Below are positions 43,452 to 55,399 of a stretch of DNA of 64,000 nt, piece by piece. A program made the position numbers and the translations under genes. The stretch is from Flaccisagitta enflata (Eukaryota; Chaetognatha; Sagittoidea; Aphragmophora). Position 1 is the first letter of the stretch; every line of letters begins with the position of its first letter. The stretch is taken from NCBI GenBank assembly GCA_965153355.1, contig OZ231126.1, positions 57,474,001-57,538,000 of the forward strand. The letters are read 5' to 3'. The notes under the pieces were generated by a model that worked only from the letters and a program-made list of their open reading frames with translations, had not been told where the DNA came from and did no database searches.

Positions 43452-46400
43452 CTGCCTGATTGAGCCCTAGTATAAAATTGATAGGGTCAGTAAATTGAAT
43501 AATTCTCTTTCATTTGACGCCAAGCAGAATGCTCTAGGATAAATATTCTTCATGTTATGATTTTTTAAAGATTCATGTACAAAAAACTAAATTAAATTTT
43601 TGTGTTTTTTTAGTCGCGTGCTACGTGACTCTACACCTAGCTATGTTGGTCCTTTGGTTTGGTTGATTGGTTGGTCCCCTTTCTATGTTTTTGAGCTTTT
43701 GGAGCGTACAGCTCCTGCCCATATGACCTAGTGATCTTCCCCAGCACTGCTCCTGCCCACCCACATGCGACTAGAATAGCCGTGTATCCGGCCTTGTTAT
43801 GATTTTAACTAGGATCAATAAGGTAATGTATTCATGTTTGATTGAGCATGCAAATACAATAAAACAGGTTTATTAGCATAGCTGCTCATCTGTGAGGGTG
43901 TTTTTGAGTACTCTAGCTCAATTATCTCATTTAGCTCAGTCTTTTTTTTTCTTGGATAAATAGATACATGTTTTAATACGTGTGCGAGCATGCAAATACA
44001 GTTAAGCTTCACTAGAGCGCATTCCAAAGAACTGGGCTACATTATACCTTGTAGTAAGGCTATCTTATTGCCAATATAAAAATAGCTGCAAAATCTCTCA
44101 AGGAGCTGCAAGTTATATACCTTATAGGCTGAGGCGGATCAACAATGTGTAGGGCCCTAGGCTTAGCTGGGGCGCGGGGCCCCCCTCCCCCTAGCTACCC
44201 CCCCTCCCTATCAGCCTGAGGCAGATCAACAAAGCGCGGGGCTTGAAGCCGGCTGAAAGGTGTACCTCAATCTCTTTTGAGTCGCGTGCTACGCGACTCT
44301 ACAGCCAACTTTGATGGTTGGTCAGTCCGTCCATCCGTTGGTCAATCCGTCACACTCCTTTTTTGACGTTAATAGGGTTTTTAACCTTATTGCTCCTGCC
44401 CAAATGTTCCACTGACCTCAGCTATAGCCCTTGCCCACCCGCACGCAACTGGGGTAGCCGTGTATCCGGACTTGTTTAGATCCCTTGGAGTTTTATATAT
44501 CATTTTCATATTTTTACATCTACATCTGTTGTATACTATTCAATGTTTGTTTGTTGATTTAAAATATTTTATTTTTCTTTCACTGATTTATTATAAAGCA
44601 TAAAAAAAAAAAATACAACGTTTAGTTTTAATTGAACTGAAAAAAAAAATAAAAACAAAATCTCATGGCTTTAAAAATCTAAAAATTGTTTTCAAAACTG
44701 ATAATGCCATTCATACCATTTATATTCACACTCAATATCTAGTTTTTATTCTTTTGAAAGCTAGAATGTTCATGCGATCTTTTTATGTTTCTGTTTGAAT
44801 AATACCTGGCAATCTTACCATCATTGAGCATCGTACACTTATGAATCTGTTTCCTTTTTTCTCCGTTTTCTTTTTTTTTTTTCAGTCGTTTTTCTTTTCT
44901 TTTTCTTCTTCTACTCTTGCTTTATTCTTTACTTTTTTCTTTATTTTTTTTCTTATATGCATTGTTTTTTCTCTTTATTTCTTTCTACTTCTTTTTTTCA
45001 TTTTTTTTGGGGGGGGGCAGGCGCGGGCCCCCCTGAGGCGCGGGGCCCTAGGCTTAAGCCTATTAAGCCTATTGGGTGATCCGCCTCAGCTTATAAGCAT
45101 GTATGCCTTATTAGCGGGTGCGCTATAGTGAAGCTCCACAGTACAAGAAAGCATGTCAGTGGGCATAGCTGTTAATCTGTGAGGGTATTTTCAAGTATTC
45201 CAGCACATTTAGCTCGTGCACCCGACTCTACACCCTGCTTTGTCTGTGTCCGTCGGTCGGTCTGTCAGTCACACTTTTTCTTTTTTTTCATCAATTTTAT
45301 TTTCTAAAGTCATTTAAAATCATTTAAGAGTATACTGAGTCATTCTAAGTCATTCTAAGTCAAATCTGTAAATCTCGCACGCAACTTATAAGTGTTGGCC
45401 TTGTTTTGACTGAATTGAAATGGGATAGATAAATGTTTAGATATGTGTCTGAGCATACATATACAAGAAACATATTTATGAGCATAGCTGCTCATCTGTG
45501 TGAGTGTTTTTCAGTATTCTAGCTTATTCAGCTCAGTCTTTTTTTTCTGATTTCAAATAGGATAACTGAATGATTTGATATATGTTTGAGCAAGCAAATA
45601 CAAAAAAGCATGTCAATGAGCATGGCTGTTTGTTTGGTTAAGTGATTTTGACTATTTCAGTTCATCTAGCTCATTTGGCTCAGTTCTAGTTTTCTTTAAT
45701 TTTCCATGCAATCGACTCTTTAATTTTCCATGCAATCGACATATACAATATCTCTTAATTTAATCTAACAAAAAAAAATTGCAGTGACTAAAGACAAAAG
45801 CTTGGTGAAAAGTTACCAATGCTTAAGACTAATTTCCTCACGGCGACAGCCGCCATTACTGGTATATTTTCAATAGAGCAGCTTCACCATAAATGGCCTG
45901 GTTCCACCCAGACATGTGATCTACTCTAGCTCAAGTGCTCAATATGTTCACCCAACGCAGCTCTCCTAATCATCCCCACCTCCTCCCCAGCCACCCACCA
46001 CTCAAGCGCACCTTGTATTCTTCAAAGGCTTCTGGGTCGTTATTGCACTCATCTCTGACTCTGAGAATGACTCTTCCGGCTGGATTCGCTTCATCGACGA
46101 GATGAAGCGACATCATCCGGTTGCCTCCCAAATCGTCTGCCGGAATCGGCTTCATGAACCAATAGTCATTCTTGCCGTGAGGTGCCACGGATTTGAATCG
46201 GAAGCCGGCAGCGAGGATTGCGCGAATTGTAGAAGCAGACGGTGGGAATTGTTTCTCGATCACCATCGCGTCGGGGGATAACGTCCCTGGCATGCCTGTG
46301 GAAACGAGGGACAGGATAGGTAGAAACAAGCCCAACAGGCCAACATTCACGTTCTTAGTATTACGATTACACGCACAACTACATACATACTCCTCCTTCC

Positions 46401-47712
46401 CTCCTTTCCCCCTTCAGTTCTTCCTCCCTCCCTCCCTTCTTTACAACCTAACTTACCCTAACATACCGTTTAGTACCCTGAAGTACCTAAAGTACCCTAT
46501 AATACCTGAAGTACCCCAAAAATCCCAGGCGTGTATAATGTTGAGTTTGGAGATACGGAAAAAAATCACTTTTTGTAGCTCCAAAAGGTAAAATTTGATT
46601 GCTACAACACAATTTAACATTATCTAAACCTATAAATATACGGTTTTATACAGTCAGCGGACAAAACATAATAAGTATATATATCATACCGTTGGTTTTG
46701 ATCCAACATGCTGATAGTAAACAAAATACTTTAAGCAACAACTAGATTTAGAGGTTGAAATTACACCTGGCTGTGATATTACAAAATTGTAGCATTACGG
46801 CCGGCTGTAATTCTAACAACTCATTGTTGCATACAATATTTTGTTTTTGAGCAGTATATCGGATCGAAGCCAATGGTATGATGAATATACCTATATTGTT
46901 TTATCCACTGACTATAGCTTTGTGGGGAAGAAAATCGATTTTGTGATGCGACACCACGCATCGCGAGGAAAAAAAATCTAATATAAGTATATTGAAGTAC
47001 CTTCGAATACCCTGAAAAGTACAAATTTTGAAAATGTTACGGACCAACCGACAGACCAACCGAAACGGCAGGTTCTAGAATCGCTTGCATGCAATTAAAA
47101 AAAACACATCGGTGATGGCAAACATAAAACAAAAACGATACTGACAATGAGTAAATAAGCATTAATCAGTAGAAAAAGCATAAGCATTAATTAGTTGTTA
47201 TAAACGTACAATATTTTAAAAACTGATTTTGAAGCAAAATTATGTTATTTTCTTAAAAAAAAAATTTGAAATTTTTTGAAAACTGTCATAAGTTGTAACA
47301 TAATAGTCTTAAAAAACTGCAAAAATTGAATCTCAGCCTCAGTATTGTTCTCAGAAATTGATAAATATCATGGCTCTTATAACAAAAGTTTTAAGTAATA
47401 AAAAAAACTTCCCTCAAAACTTCCCAACTCACCTTTAATCGCAGTGCTTCCAACATGTTCGAATCTTGGTCTCTCCAACTCGTCGGAATCGAAATTGTTG
47501 AGTATATCTTGTTTGACTTTTTCAACGAAGGCTTTGATCCTGTCGTGGGGAAGTTCCATGATGAAATCCAGCTCGACCGGAGGAGCATCGTTTATGTTGA
47601 AGTCGTAATGATGCAGTTCGCCGTCGGGATCGTTGAAGACTCGAATCAGATCGTCGGCCGTCAGCTCAAAAGCCGGCTTTACGTGGTTTTCAACGCCGTT
47701 TGTAGTGGCCAT
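42050..47712 (-). CDS. GrpB-domain (UPF0157) protein, three exons, apparently complete
   Basis: Exons 47712-47433, 46295-46012 and 42166-42050 join in phase (1, then 0) into 226 residues. Donors are GTGAGT and GTGCGC; acceptors are TTCCACAG and GTATTCAG. Exon 1 contains the GrpB hallmark FEHVGSTAIKG. Exon 2 has FPPSASTIRAILAAGFRFKS, a histidine strand (MMSLHLVDEA) and ILRVRDECNNDPEAFEEYK, equivalent to the family's FRD.LR..PE...EY.. segment. Exon 3 supplies AAKLAARGGTFIEYKIRKSK and the stop. GrpB proteins have a nucleotidyltransferase-like fold; they are common in bacteria and fungi and patchy in animals, and the biochemical role is not settled. Exon 1 may instead be internal, since an AAAAG acceptor lies just upstream of the ATG. 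Intron 2 (3.8 kb) holds several repeats. A second near-identical copy of exon 2 lies beyond the stop at 39.1-39.4 kb. Confidence 0.8.
42481..43331. repeat. REP type C, minisatellite-rich, eroded
   Basis: Arm TTTGGGCAGCGGCCCCGAAG at 42494, then about 30 units of AGGCTAGGATTTGGGCCTCA (42595-43200). A decayed second arm (CAGGGTCGCTACCCTGCTCC) and the C-tail GGGCACGGGACCTGCTGACC follow. It lies in intron 2 of the GrpB gene. Confidence 0.75.
43424..43449 (+). repeat. (CAAT)n microsatellite
   Basis: Six to seven AATC units. Confidence 0.85.
43606..43799 (+). repeat. REP type B
   Basis: AGTCGCGTGCTACGTGACTC hairpin, a GGTTTGGTTGATTGGTTGGT tract, TGCTCCTGCCCACCCACATG, and the end CCGTGTATCCGGCCTTGTTA. 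Confidence 0.85.
44117..45095. repeat. foldback element carrying an internal REP type B (44276-44478)
   Basis: Arms ATAGGCTGAGGCGGATCA and GTGATCCGCCTCAGCTTAT are inverse complements, as are AGGGCCCTAGGCTTAG (near 44150) and GGGGCCCTAGGCTTAAGC (near 45042). A full type B REP (hairpin AGTCGCGTGCTACGCGACTC to GTGTATCCGGACTTGTT) is nested at 44276-44478. The rest is AT-rich with T-rich runs. Confidence 0.65.
45209..45408 (+). repeat. REP type B variant with GTCATT tract inside
   Basis: GCTCGTGCACCCGACTCTAC start, GTGTCCGTCGGTCGGTCTGT, then a tract of TAAGTCATTC units in place of the usual middle, and the end GTTGGCCTTGTT. A reverse fragment sharing this end lies at 51345-51376. Confidence 0.6.
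45762..47373. repeat. 1.6-kb segmental duplication, copy 2
   Basis: This copy contains the GrpB exon 2 that lies in order within the gene (46012-46295) and the flanking intron. Its right edge stops 60 bp before GrpB exon 1. Confidence 0.9.
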
Positions 47713-47884
47713 CGCGATTTGCAACCAATCTTTTGAGGTAAGCAAATGATTAGGATATCGAACAGTAAATTTGCATGCACTCCAATGCAGATAATTTATA
47801 AGACCAAAAATCCCTTCATCGATTCATGGGTCTACGTGTAGGAGACGGCCGCACTTAGTTTACACCAAATTCAACATTTGGATA

Positions 47885-48345
47885 GGTTGGAATTTGGGTT
47901 TAGAGAAGTAGGGTCAGGTTTAGGGGTAGGGTTGGGATTAGGGTAGGGTTGGATTTAGAAAGGGGTAGGGTCGGGTTTGAGGTAGGGTCAGGTTTAGGGG
48001 TAGAAGGGTCGGGTTTAGGGGTAGGGTCGGGTTTAGGAAAGGGTTGGGTTCAGAAGTGGGGTTGGGTTTAGGGGTAGGGTTGGGTTAAGGGTAGGGCTGG
48101 GTTTAGGGGTAGGGTTGGGTTTAGGGGCAGGGTTGGGTTTAGAGGCAGGGTTGGGTTTAGGGAGTAGAGACGGTAGGGTTTGGTTTTGGGGTGGGGCTGG
48201 GTTTTGGGGTAAGGCTGGGTTTTGGGGTAGGGCTGGGTTTTGGGGTGAGGTTGGATTTCAGGGTAGGGCTGGGTTTTGGGGTATTTTTGGGGTAGGGATG
48301 GGTTTAGGGGTAGGGTTGAGTTAGGGGGTAGGGATGTCACCCAAA
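47885..48345. repeat. degenerate TTAGGG-like array
   Basis: About 25 units of GGGTTTAGGGGTAGGGTT. A complementary-sense CCCTAACCCT-rich stretch lies at 784-863 and another at 60535-60640. None is a perfect (TTAGGG)n run. Confidence 0.75.
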
Positions 48346-48598
48346 GTTCATTGTCAGTGGCATCGCATAAAAAAATGCCAAAACATACGTTTGCCGATTC
48401 ATGTTTTAATTCACTTTTAGTTGTCAAGCAATCGTCAATTCAATTGATTAATTTGAAAATCTACGCTTAGCATACAGAAATAAGATTCATATCAAATGAA
48501 CAATTGGTTCTTTAGTTACGATTAGAATATTGGCTGATATTATAAGGTGCATTGATCAAAGATACAAGCCCTTGTGATCTTTCAACAAAATAGGAACA

Positions 48599-48727
48599 CA
48601 ACAAGGCCAAGTAGGCCAATAGGTGCGACGTGTAGATCGTCGAACGAATGGGTTACAGATAGACCAACTAACAGACCGACCGACCAACGGACACAGCAAG
48701 TTATAAAGGTGCATTGTCGCAACTAAA
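48599..48727 (-). repeat. REP, reverse, variant
   Basis: ACAAGGCCAAGTAGGCCAAT start, ACAGACCGACCGACCAACGG tract, CAGCAAGTTATAAAGGTGCA, and the end TGTCGCAACTAAAC. Confidence 0.7.
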
Positions 48728-49155
48728 CACTTCATCAATGTACAGACCTGTGAATTGATTCGTTGTGGTCGTAAAGTTTTTTTTCCAAGCCTTTTTTGTC
48801 TCGTGGTTTATAAACAAATGCGAATAATACAATGAGTCTTAAGGTAAGAATGCCGTCCTGATCCTGGAGAACTGGTTTCAGTGAATGAGAGTGGAAGTCG
48901 AGCTGTCAAGATTCCTTTCCCGGTTAAGTTCGACTTTGACATGTAATCCTTCTCCGGTCTCTTCTTTTCGTTTTTAACACTTCGGTTATTCATCAAATTC
49001 CTGACGAGTGCAACTAAGATCGAATGTACTAAAGTAGTAAGGGACTAAAAGAAGTTGAAGCAAGCGTTATTCGGACGCGGTTCTAAACAGTAAACAGGCG
49101 CATACGACACGCTCAGCGCGATATTTTTGTCAATTATTAAAGGAATTGAGTGATA
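48728..49155. other. unassigned, possibly coding on minus strand
   Basis: A minus frame at 48990-48840 (KRPEKDYMSKSNLTGKGILT ...) is open with mixed codons, but has no good splice borders and no recognised family. Confidence 0.3.
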
Positions 49156-49659
49156 CAGTAGATCTCGTCTAGACTTGAGATAACGGGGGCAAGCATTGTG
49201 GAAAAACAGAGAATGAAGGCAGGGGAGTGAAATTTGGATGCGTAGACTAATCAAAGGATTAACTTAATTCCCAATGATGGTGGTTGATTTTTTGAGAACG
49301 ATTCTTCAAAATCAAGTGCTTCAAGCTTTCATGATGTGTTGCAGCAGAATATATTCCGTTGTGTTGCTTTAGGGATTGTGTTAAGTGTGTGTGACCCCAG
49401 CGGCCGCTAGGCGGGCGGCGTTAACTACGGGCATCTTCTGGAGCCATGTGAAGTCTAATTCTAAAAATGTTCATGAAAAATTCTCCCGAAATGCGATATT
49501 TTAGCGAAAATACATAGAAATGCGTTTCTATGGCAACCAGCTATCATGGGCAATAAAGCATCCCTTTATTAGTCTATGTTTCAAATATCACTTCCCTAGC
49601 TTCATTTGTTTTTCTACAATGCTTGCCCCCGTTATCTCAAGTCTAGACGAGATCTACTG
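49156..49659. mobile_element. short copy of the CAGTAGATC MITE, 504 bp
   Basis: CAGTAGATCTCGTCTAGACT and AGTCTAGACGAGATCTACTG are near-perfect inverse ends with TA flanks. GGGGGCAAGCATTGTGG is mirrored by a matching inverse segment near the right end. Confidence 0.8.
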
Positions 49660-50101
49660 TACAACATGCAAGGAAGTTCCAAGAAAAATTCTTAACCTGC
49701 TTCAAGATGAACTTTATTGCATTTCAAAGAACAAGGATTCCTTCTCATATGTTTTTAGAAGGGTGCCATGTTATTTCAATTAGGCATTTTCTATGCAAAT
49801 TAAGAAATTTTTTTGCGAGGCTTGTCCATTGACAAAAGAGAATTTTCTTCAGACAAAGTTGTATTTTTACCCACATATCGATACCTCTTACACTGTCAAA
49901 GTCATCCCTATGAGATTTCCATGCAAATTCTCAAGGAAAGTACACATGTTGTGGGAAGCTCAGTGAAAGTGTCCAATCGATTTATAAATCCACATAGTGA
50001 AAAACTGGCTACGTCATGGGGTACAGGAACAGCAAATTTTGGTCTTATTTTACTTTTTGCTTTTGATAAATATTTACAATCAAAAAATATCATTGGGATT
50101 T

Positions 50102-50340
50102 TATTTAAGTATTTTCATTACCAATAAATGCGCACTCGCCGACCGGAAAAAAAGTTGTAAATGGGAGTCTTTTTTATCAGAGCATGTTCTTCTGTGTGTG
50201 CATCTCATGATGTTTGGTTGACTGCCTGTCTGTTTTTGTTATTCAAGTATTTTCTATTTAAGTATTTTCATTACCAATAAAGGCGCACTCGCCGACCAGA
50301 AAAAAGTTGTAAATGGGAGTCTTTTTTTTTTCAGAGCACA
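50102..50340 (+). repeat. 85-bp direct repeat pair
   Basis: Segments starting near 50102 and 50255 share TAAGTATTTTCATTACCAAT, GCGCACTCGCCGACC and AAGTTGTAAATGGGAGTC. Confidence 0.8.
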
Positions 50341-50403
50341 CTTTACACAGTAGTAAATACCATGTGATATAGTTATTTACTGTCTCTTTTTCTCTTGGTC
50401 TTT

Positions 50404-50654
<251 letters not shown>

Positions 50655-50785
50655 AGAGTGATATGTAAAAGTTTGGGTCATTTTGTGTAACATCTTGACT
50701 CTTCTCTTCTGTTACGTAGGGCTAAAAACTAAGATCACTGAAAAATATCGATTTATGCAAAAATACGAAAAATAAGTAAAGATCA

Positions 50786-51001
50786 AAACAAGTGACGCGG
50801 GTCACAATATTGTTGCAGACGGGTGGGCAACCAACCAACCAACCCCCATCCACACCCCAACCCACATCCGACGCTCAAACATACACAAAATGTATCAAAA
50901 ACATTAGTTTGCAACTCGATCACCATGATGGACGGACCGGCCGACCGACCAACCAACAGACGGACAAAGCCTCTTATAGAGCTGCATGTCCGCAACTAAA
51001 A
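50786..51001 (-). repeat. REP type A2, reverse
   Basis: ACAAGTGACGCGGGTCACAA start, GGACCGGCCGACCGACCAAC tract, and the end GCATGTCCGCAACTAAAAAT. Confidence 0.85.
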
Positions 51002-51414
51002 ATCATAATACAAAAAGTAATGATTGTAAAGACCTCTGGTTGGCGCCATTGAGAAAAAAAAAGTTAACTGTTTTTTTTTAGCAGGAAATGGCACAACTTC
51101 CTCAGGTGCCCCAAATTGAAAATAGAAAACCCAATTTTTCCCCAATGTTTCAAAAAGTCAATTTACGTAATTCGACTTTTTTCCAATAATGTATAAGGTG
51201 TTTTGAAAGCTAGAATATTGACTACAGATTCATAACGATCAGAAGTAGGAATTGAATGTTTGTATTCCTCAGAAAAATTGTGAACAAGATCTTTAAAAAA
51301 TATTAGGTGAAATAATATGGCTATCATCTAGTGTCCGTGATTGAGAACAAGGCCAACACCTTTAAGTCGCGTGCGAGATGATGGTAACTGAATTGACCTG
51401 ACTCCTTTATTGAC

Positions 51415-51790
51415 TTAATCCAGACTTAAACCAGACTTAAACCAGACTTAAACCAGGCTTAAACCAGACTTAAACCAGACTTAAACCAGACAAGCCAGAC
51501 TTAAACCAAACTTAAGCCAGACTTAAGCAGATTAAGCAGACTCGAAACGACTCAAAGCGAGACTCAAACCAGACTCAAACCAGACTTAAGCAAGACTAAG
51601 CCAGACTCAAGCCAGACCAAGCAAGCTCACAGCCAGACTCAAAGCCAGACTCAGCCAGACTCAAAGCAGACTCAAGCCAGACCTCCGCGAGGGCTCAGCC
51701 CGGACTCAGGCGGGCTCGGCTGGGCTCAAACCTGGGCTCAAACTAGACTCAAGCCAGAGCTGAGACTTAAGCCAGACCTAAGCCCAGCGT
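51415..51790. repeat. CAGACTTAAAC tandem tract
   Basis: Perfect AACCAGACTTAAACCAGACT units degrade rightward to GACTCAAGCCAGACTCA and then GGCTCAGCCCGGACTC, merging into the REP-C minisatellite. Confidence 0.8.
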
Positions 51791-52250
51791 CGAGTCTCAA
51801 TTCATAGCCTCAAATTCCTCTGGAGGGCCATATCCCAGCCTTGAGGGTCACATCCCAGCCTCAAAGCTCAAATCCCAGCCTCAAGCCTCAAATCCCAGTC
51901 TCAAGCCTCTAATCTCAGCCTTGAGACTCAAATAACAGCGTCATGGCTCTAATCCTAACCTAAAGCCTCAAATCACAGCCTCAAGCCTCAAATCCCAGCC
52001 TCAAGCCTAAAATCCCAGCCTCGAGGCTCAAATGGCAGCCTCGAGGCTAAAATCACAGCATCATGGCTTGAATCACAGCCTTGAGGCTCAAATCAAATTA
52101 TTGATGCTCAAATTCAATCCTAGAGCTTCAAAACTTACTAAGCATAGGTCATCGGCACCTTCGGGGACGCTGCCCCTCTCACCTTCACACTCACCTACAC
52201 TAACACAGGGGCAATGGGTACCGCTGAACATCTAACACTTTTGCGACTAT
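51780..52250. repeat. REP type C half: minisatellite plus one arm
   Basis: Units of CAAATCCCAGCCTCAAGCCT (about 51840-52130) lead into TAAGCATAGGTCATCGGCAC, TTCGGGGACGCTGCCC and the C-tail GGGTACCGCTGAACATCTAA. The opposite arm is missing. Confidence 0.7.
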
Positions 52251-52605
52251 AAGCTTTCTCATTTCTCATTTTTTCTCCCCTGAAGAAAGCTGATGTTTTT
52301 TGGTCAAAATATTGGAAACTTGATATTTAAACATTTGTTGATGATCATTATGATTTTATTGTTGGTCCCATATGAGGAGTAAAATCACGTCTAGAAAAGT
52401 CATTTTAAGTTATTCTAAATCAATCTAAGTCATTTAGGGTCATTCTAGGTCATTTTAAGTCATTCTAGGTCATTTTTGTCAGTTTAAGTAATTCAAGTCA
52501 TTTTAAGTCACCAAGTAATTCAAGTCATTCTAAGTCATCTAGTAATTTTTGGTCAGTTTAAGTCATTTAGAGTCATTCTAGGTCGTTTTAAATCATTTTC
52601 AGTCA

Positions 52606-52855
52606 TTTTTAGTCGCGGACACGCAACTCTACACCTTGTTGTGTCAATCGGTAGGTCGGTCGGTCCATCCGTCTGTCACATTTTTGAATTCGGAGTGGTT
52701 TTCAAGGCTCGGATTTGAGCCTCTAGGTTGGGATTTGAGCCTTGAGGCTGGTATTTGAACCTTGAGGCGGGGGGGGGGGCGAACAAACGAACAAACAGAC
52801 AAACGAAAGTCCCCTGTATTCTACAGGACATTGTCCCCTTTGGGGCCGCTGCCCA
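52606..52855 (+). repeat. REP type C, short
   Basis: Hairpin AGTCGCGGACACGCAACTCT, GTCGGTCGGTCC tract, four minisatellite units, an ACGAACAAACAG run and a single arm GAAAGTCCCCTGTATTCTAC then GGGGCCGCTGCCC. Confidence 0.75.
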
Positions 52856-52992
52856 ATAAAGCCTGTCAGTGAGCATAGCTGGTTGTCTGGTTGAGTGATT
52901 TTGATTAGTTTAGCTCATTTGGCTCAGTCTTAATCTTCTCTGATATCCAGTTCGATCAATATATAGAATTGCGCTAGATTTGATCTAACAAA

Positions 52993-53131
52993 ACAAGGCC
53001 GGATACACGGCAGGACAGTCGTGGACGGTTGGGCTGGAGCAGTTATGCTAAAACCGCTGGTATTTCAGAAATATTTGTTACGTACCAACCGACGGACCAA
53101 GGTGTAGAGTTGCGTGTCTGCGACTAAAAAT
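52993..53131 (-). repeat. REP, reverse (A1/D mosaic)
   Basis: ACAAGGCCGGATACACGGCA start, GTTACGTACCAACCGACGGA, and the end GTTGCGTGTCTGCGACTAAA. Confidence 0.8.
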
Positions 53132-54121
53132 TGCTCTGACTGAAGACAAAATTTGGAGAGAAACAGCCAATGCTTACAACTTTTTTTCCTTATGACGATA
53201 ACCGCCATAACTGGTAATTTTAGTACAGGTTTATTGTCATTTTGGTACAGGCTAGGCCCATGATATGTCCCTTAGACGGCCCCTTTAAAATCCTCAAGGG
53301 GCTCCCACTCTTTGCTTTTCCATTTTTCACATACCAATATCAAATATCTTTTAAACAAAACCAATTGCATGTCTTTCATCAATCAAAAAGGTGTACTGCA
53401 AAAAGATTTAAGCTAAATTCACCCAGATCGGTGATATGCTCATTTGCATATTGCGGTTAAAGCCTGATAATTGAGACTCATAAAATTTTATCTGAAATGA
53501 TTTTTTCACGACTCTTTGACTATGGGACATCAAAATCTACTTGGCATGAATTCATTCAATGGTCGTTTCTCACTCGGCTACAGCTACAAAGCCAGTTCGC
53601 AAAAATTGATGAGATTTTTACCTTTTTATGCTCAATACGGGGCCCCAAACGGTTTAGGAGGCCTCAGTATTCATAATTTTAGGTCGTTAGGCGATGGAGA
53701 GTGTAAAGGAGGACAGGAATGATCATGTTTGAGTGGCTGTAACATTGTATGAGTGATTTTACAGCTTTAATACCCTTAAACAACCTTCAAAATGGTGAAA
53801 ATACGTGAAAATATGTAGTTATGCCGATTCAGGGCCGTGGTGGTGGGGTACCCGGTCATTTGACGGCCTCGGGACCATGACCAACGGCTTCAGCACGAAA
53901 AACGGGGCCAGGGAGGCCTTTTAATTACTGATTTCTATGATTTGGTCTTTTCTGGACCCCTTTAATACAAGCAGGGCCACGGATACCGCTGACCATGTGC
54001 GACCCTTGGATGACTGATTGCATGCGTTAACGAGAGAATGTCATGTTCGGGTCACACGTCAGCCTTATTTCCTATGACGGAGTGCCCCCCAAGACGATAA
54101 TGTTGTGTTCAAGAAATAACG
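53132..54121. other. repeat-derived or unassigned
   Basis: Begins with the AGCTCAT/GGCGGC module, then single-copy-looking DNA. At 53975-54010 it holds a REP-C tail fragment (GCAGGGCCACGGATACCGCT) before the LINE frame. No INTS8 exon was recognised on the minus strand. Confidence 0.45.
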
Positions 54122-54508
54122 ATGGCTGCGCTTTTCTTACATTCTCATGCAGACCCTCTTTTTGCCGAATTGGCAGCTCTTAAGATTGACGATTTGTTTG
54201 CTCAGAGTGTTAGAATTTTTTCCTATAAGTTTTCCAAGGGTATGCTTCCGGGTTCAATGGCCTCCATGCTAAGTAAGGCAGAACATTATTACTCTACTAG
54301 AGGGGCGAGAAGTAACTTTTTTGTTAGTCATTCAGATACTAGATCGATAAAAAGCGTTGCCCCTAGATATTGGAATTCTCTTTCTTTACCGTTAAAAGAA
54401 TCTGTTAGTATTGCGACTTTCAAAGAGAAGTCGAAGTTGGACTTGTTAACGCCGTATCATGATTTTAAATGTCACATTCGTAATTGCCGTTCATGTTCTT
54501 CTTCATGA
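54122..54508 (+). mobile_element. non-LTR retrotransposon (LINE) reverse-transcriptase C-terminal tail
   Basis: A 128-codon ORF has the layout of the end of CR1/Jockey-type LINE ORF2. It has a helical PLFAELAALKIDDLFAQSVR block, FSYKFSKGMLP, a YYSTRGARSNFF segment (compare HNYNTR in many LINEs), VAPRYWNSLSLPLKESVSIA and a FKEKSKLDLL end. The reverse-transcriptase core is absent, so this is a 5'-truncated copy. About 150 bp of likely LINE 3' UTR follows, then CT-rich DNA. Confidence 0.75.
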
Positions 54509-54735
54509 AAGAACATGGGACCTGATTCTCTTATAAATTTCCTATGGTTGATATTTCATCTTATTCTCCTATGATTGACACTACTTATTTTTCCTCCGAA
54601 CGTTCCGTCTAGATCACCATGAATAAGGTATCGCGTTTTTTCTCTGGATAGATTTGTAATTCCATTTCTATTTCGTTCTCGCAAAAATGGGGATTTACGA
54701 TAGCTTTCTTTTTACGATAGTTTTTCTCATAATTA

Positions 54736-55050
54736 ACGTCTCTCTCTCTCGCTCTCTCTCCCTCCTGATGTACATATTTCTAGATGTACTTATTTTTATT
54801 TGTTCTCTCTCTCTCCCTCTCTCTCTCTCCCCCTCTCTCTCCCCCCTCTCTCTTTCCCCTCTCTCTCTCAACCCTCTCTGTCTCCCCCCTCTCTCTCTCC
54901 CCCCTCTCTCTCCCTCTCCCTCTCCCTGTACATATTTTTATTGTTCTCTCTCTCTCCCTCTCTCCCCCTCTCTCTCTCACCCCTCCCTCTGTCTTCCCCC
55001 TCTCTCTCCCTCCCCCTCTCTCCCCCCCCTCTCCCTCTCCCTCTCCTGAT
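54736..55050 (+). repeat. CCCTCTCT-rich low complexity
   Basis: CTCTCTCTCCCCCCTCTCTC-type DNA with GTACATATTT repeated at about 54770, 54927 and 55050, suggesting a roughly 140-bp higher-order unit. Confidence 0.9.
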
Positions 55051-55399
55051 GTACATATTTACTTAGCTCCATTTGTGCGCTCTCTCGCGCGCCCTCTCGT
55101 CGTTCGATTATTTTGGTTTTAACCTCATCTTTTTTGTTCTGTTGTATCATTTCGTTGTGTTCCTTACAAAAAAAAAACATTGTTTCCGCTGCTGATGGCA
55201 ATATCAGGGGCGTTCCCCTTGATGTTGCAGACAAGACCTGACTTACGGACCGTTCACTATGCCAATGAGTCGTTAGGGTATAACCGTTGACTCACTTTAT
55301 TGTCTCTTTGACTTCCTTTTCAGAAAAAAAAAAACATTTAATCACTCTTCGCGTCAATTTCAAACCGATACTCCCAACAGCCTAAGCCTAAGCAAATAC

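Noticed and set aside
53516-53722. Small plus-strand frame MTMGHQNLLGMNSFNGRFSL
   Set aside because: No recognised motif, no splice borders, and neighbouring DNA is repeat-derived.
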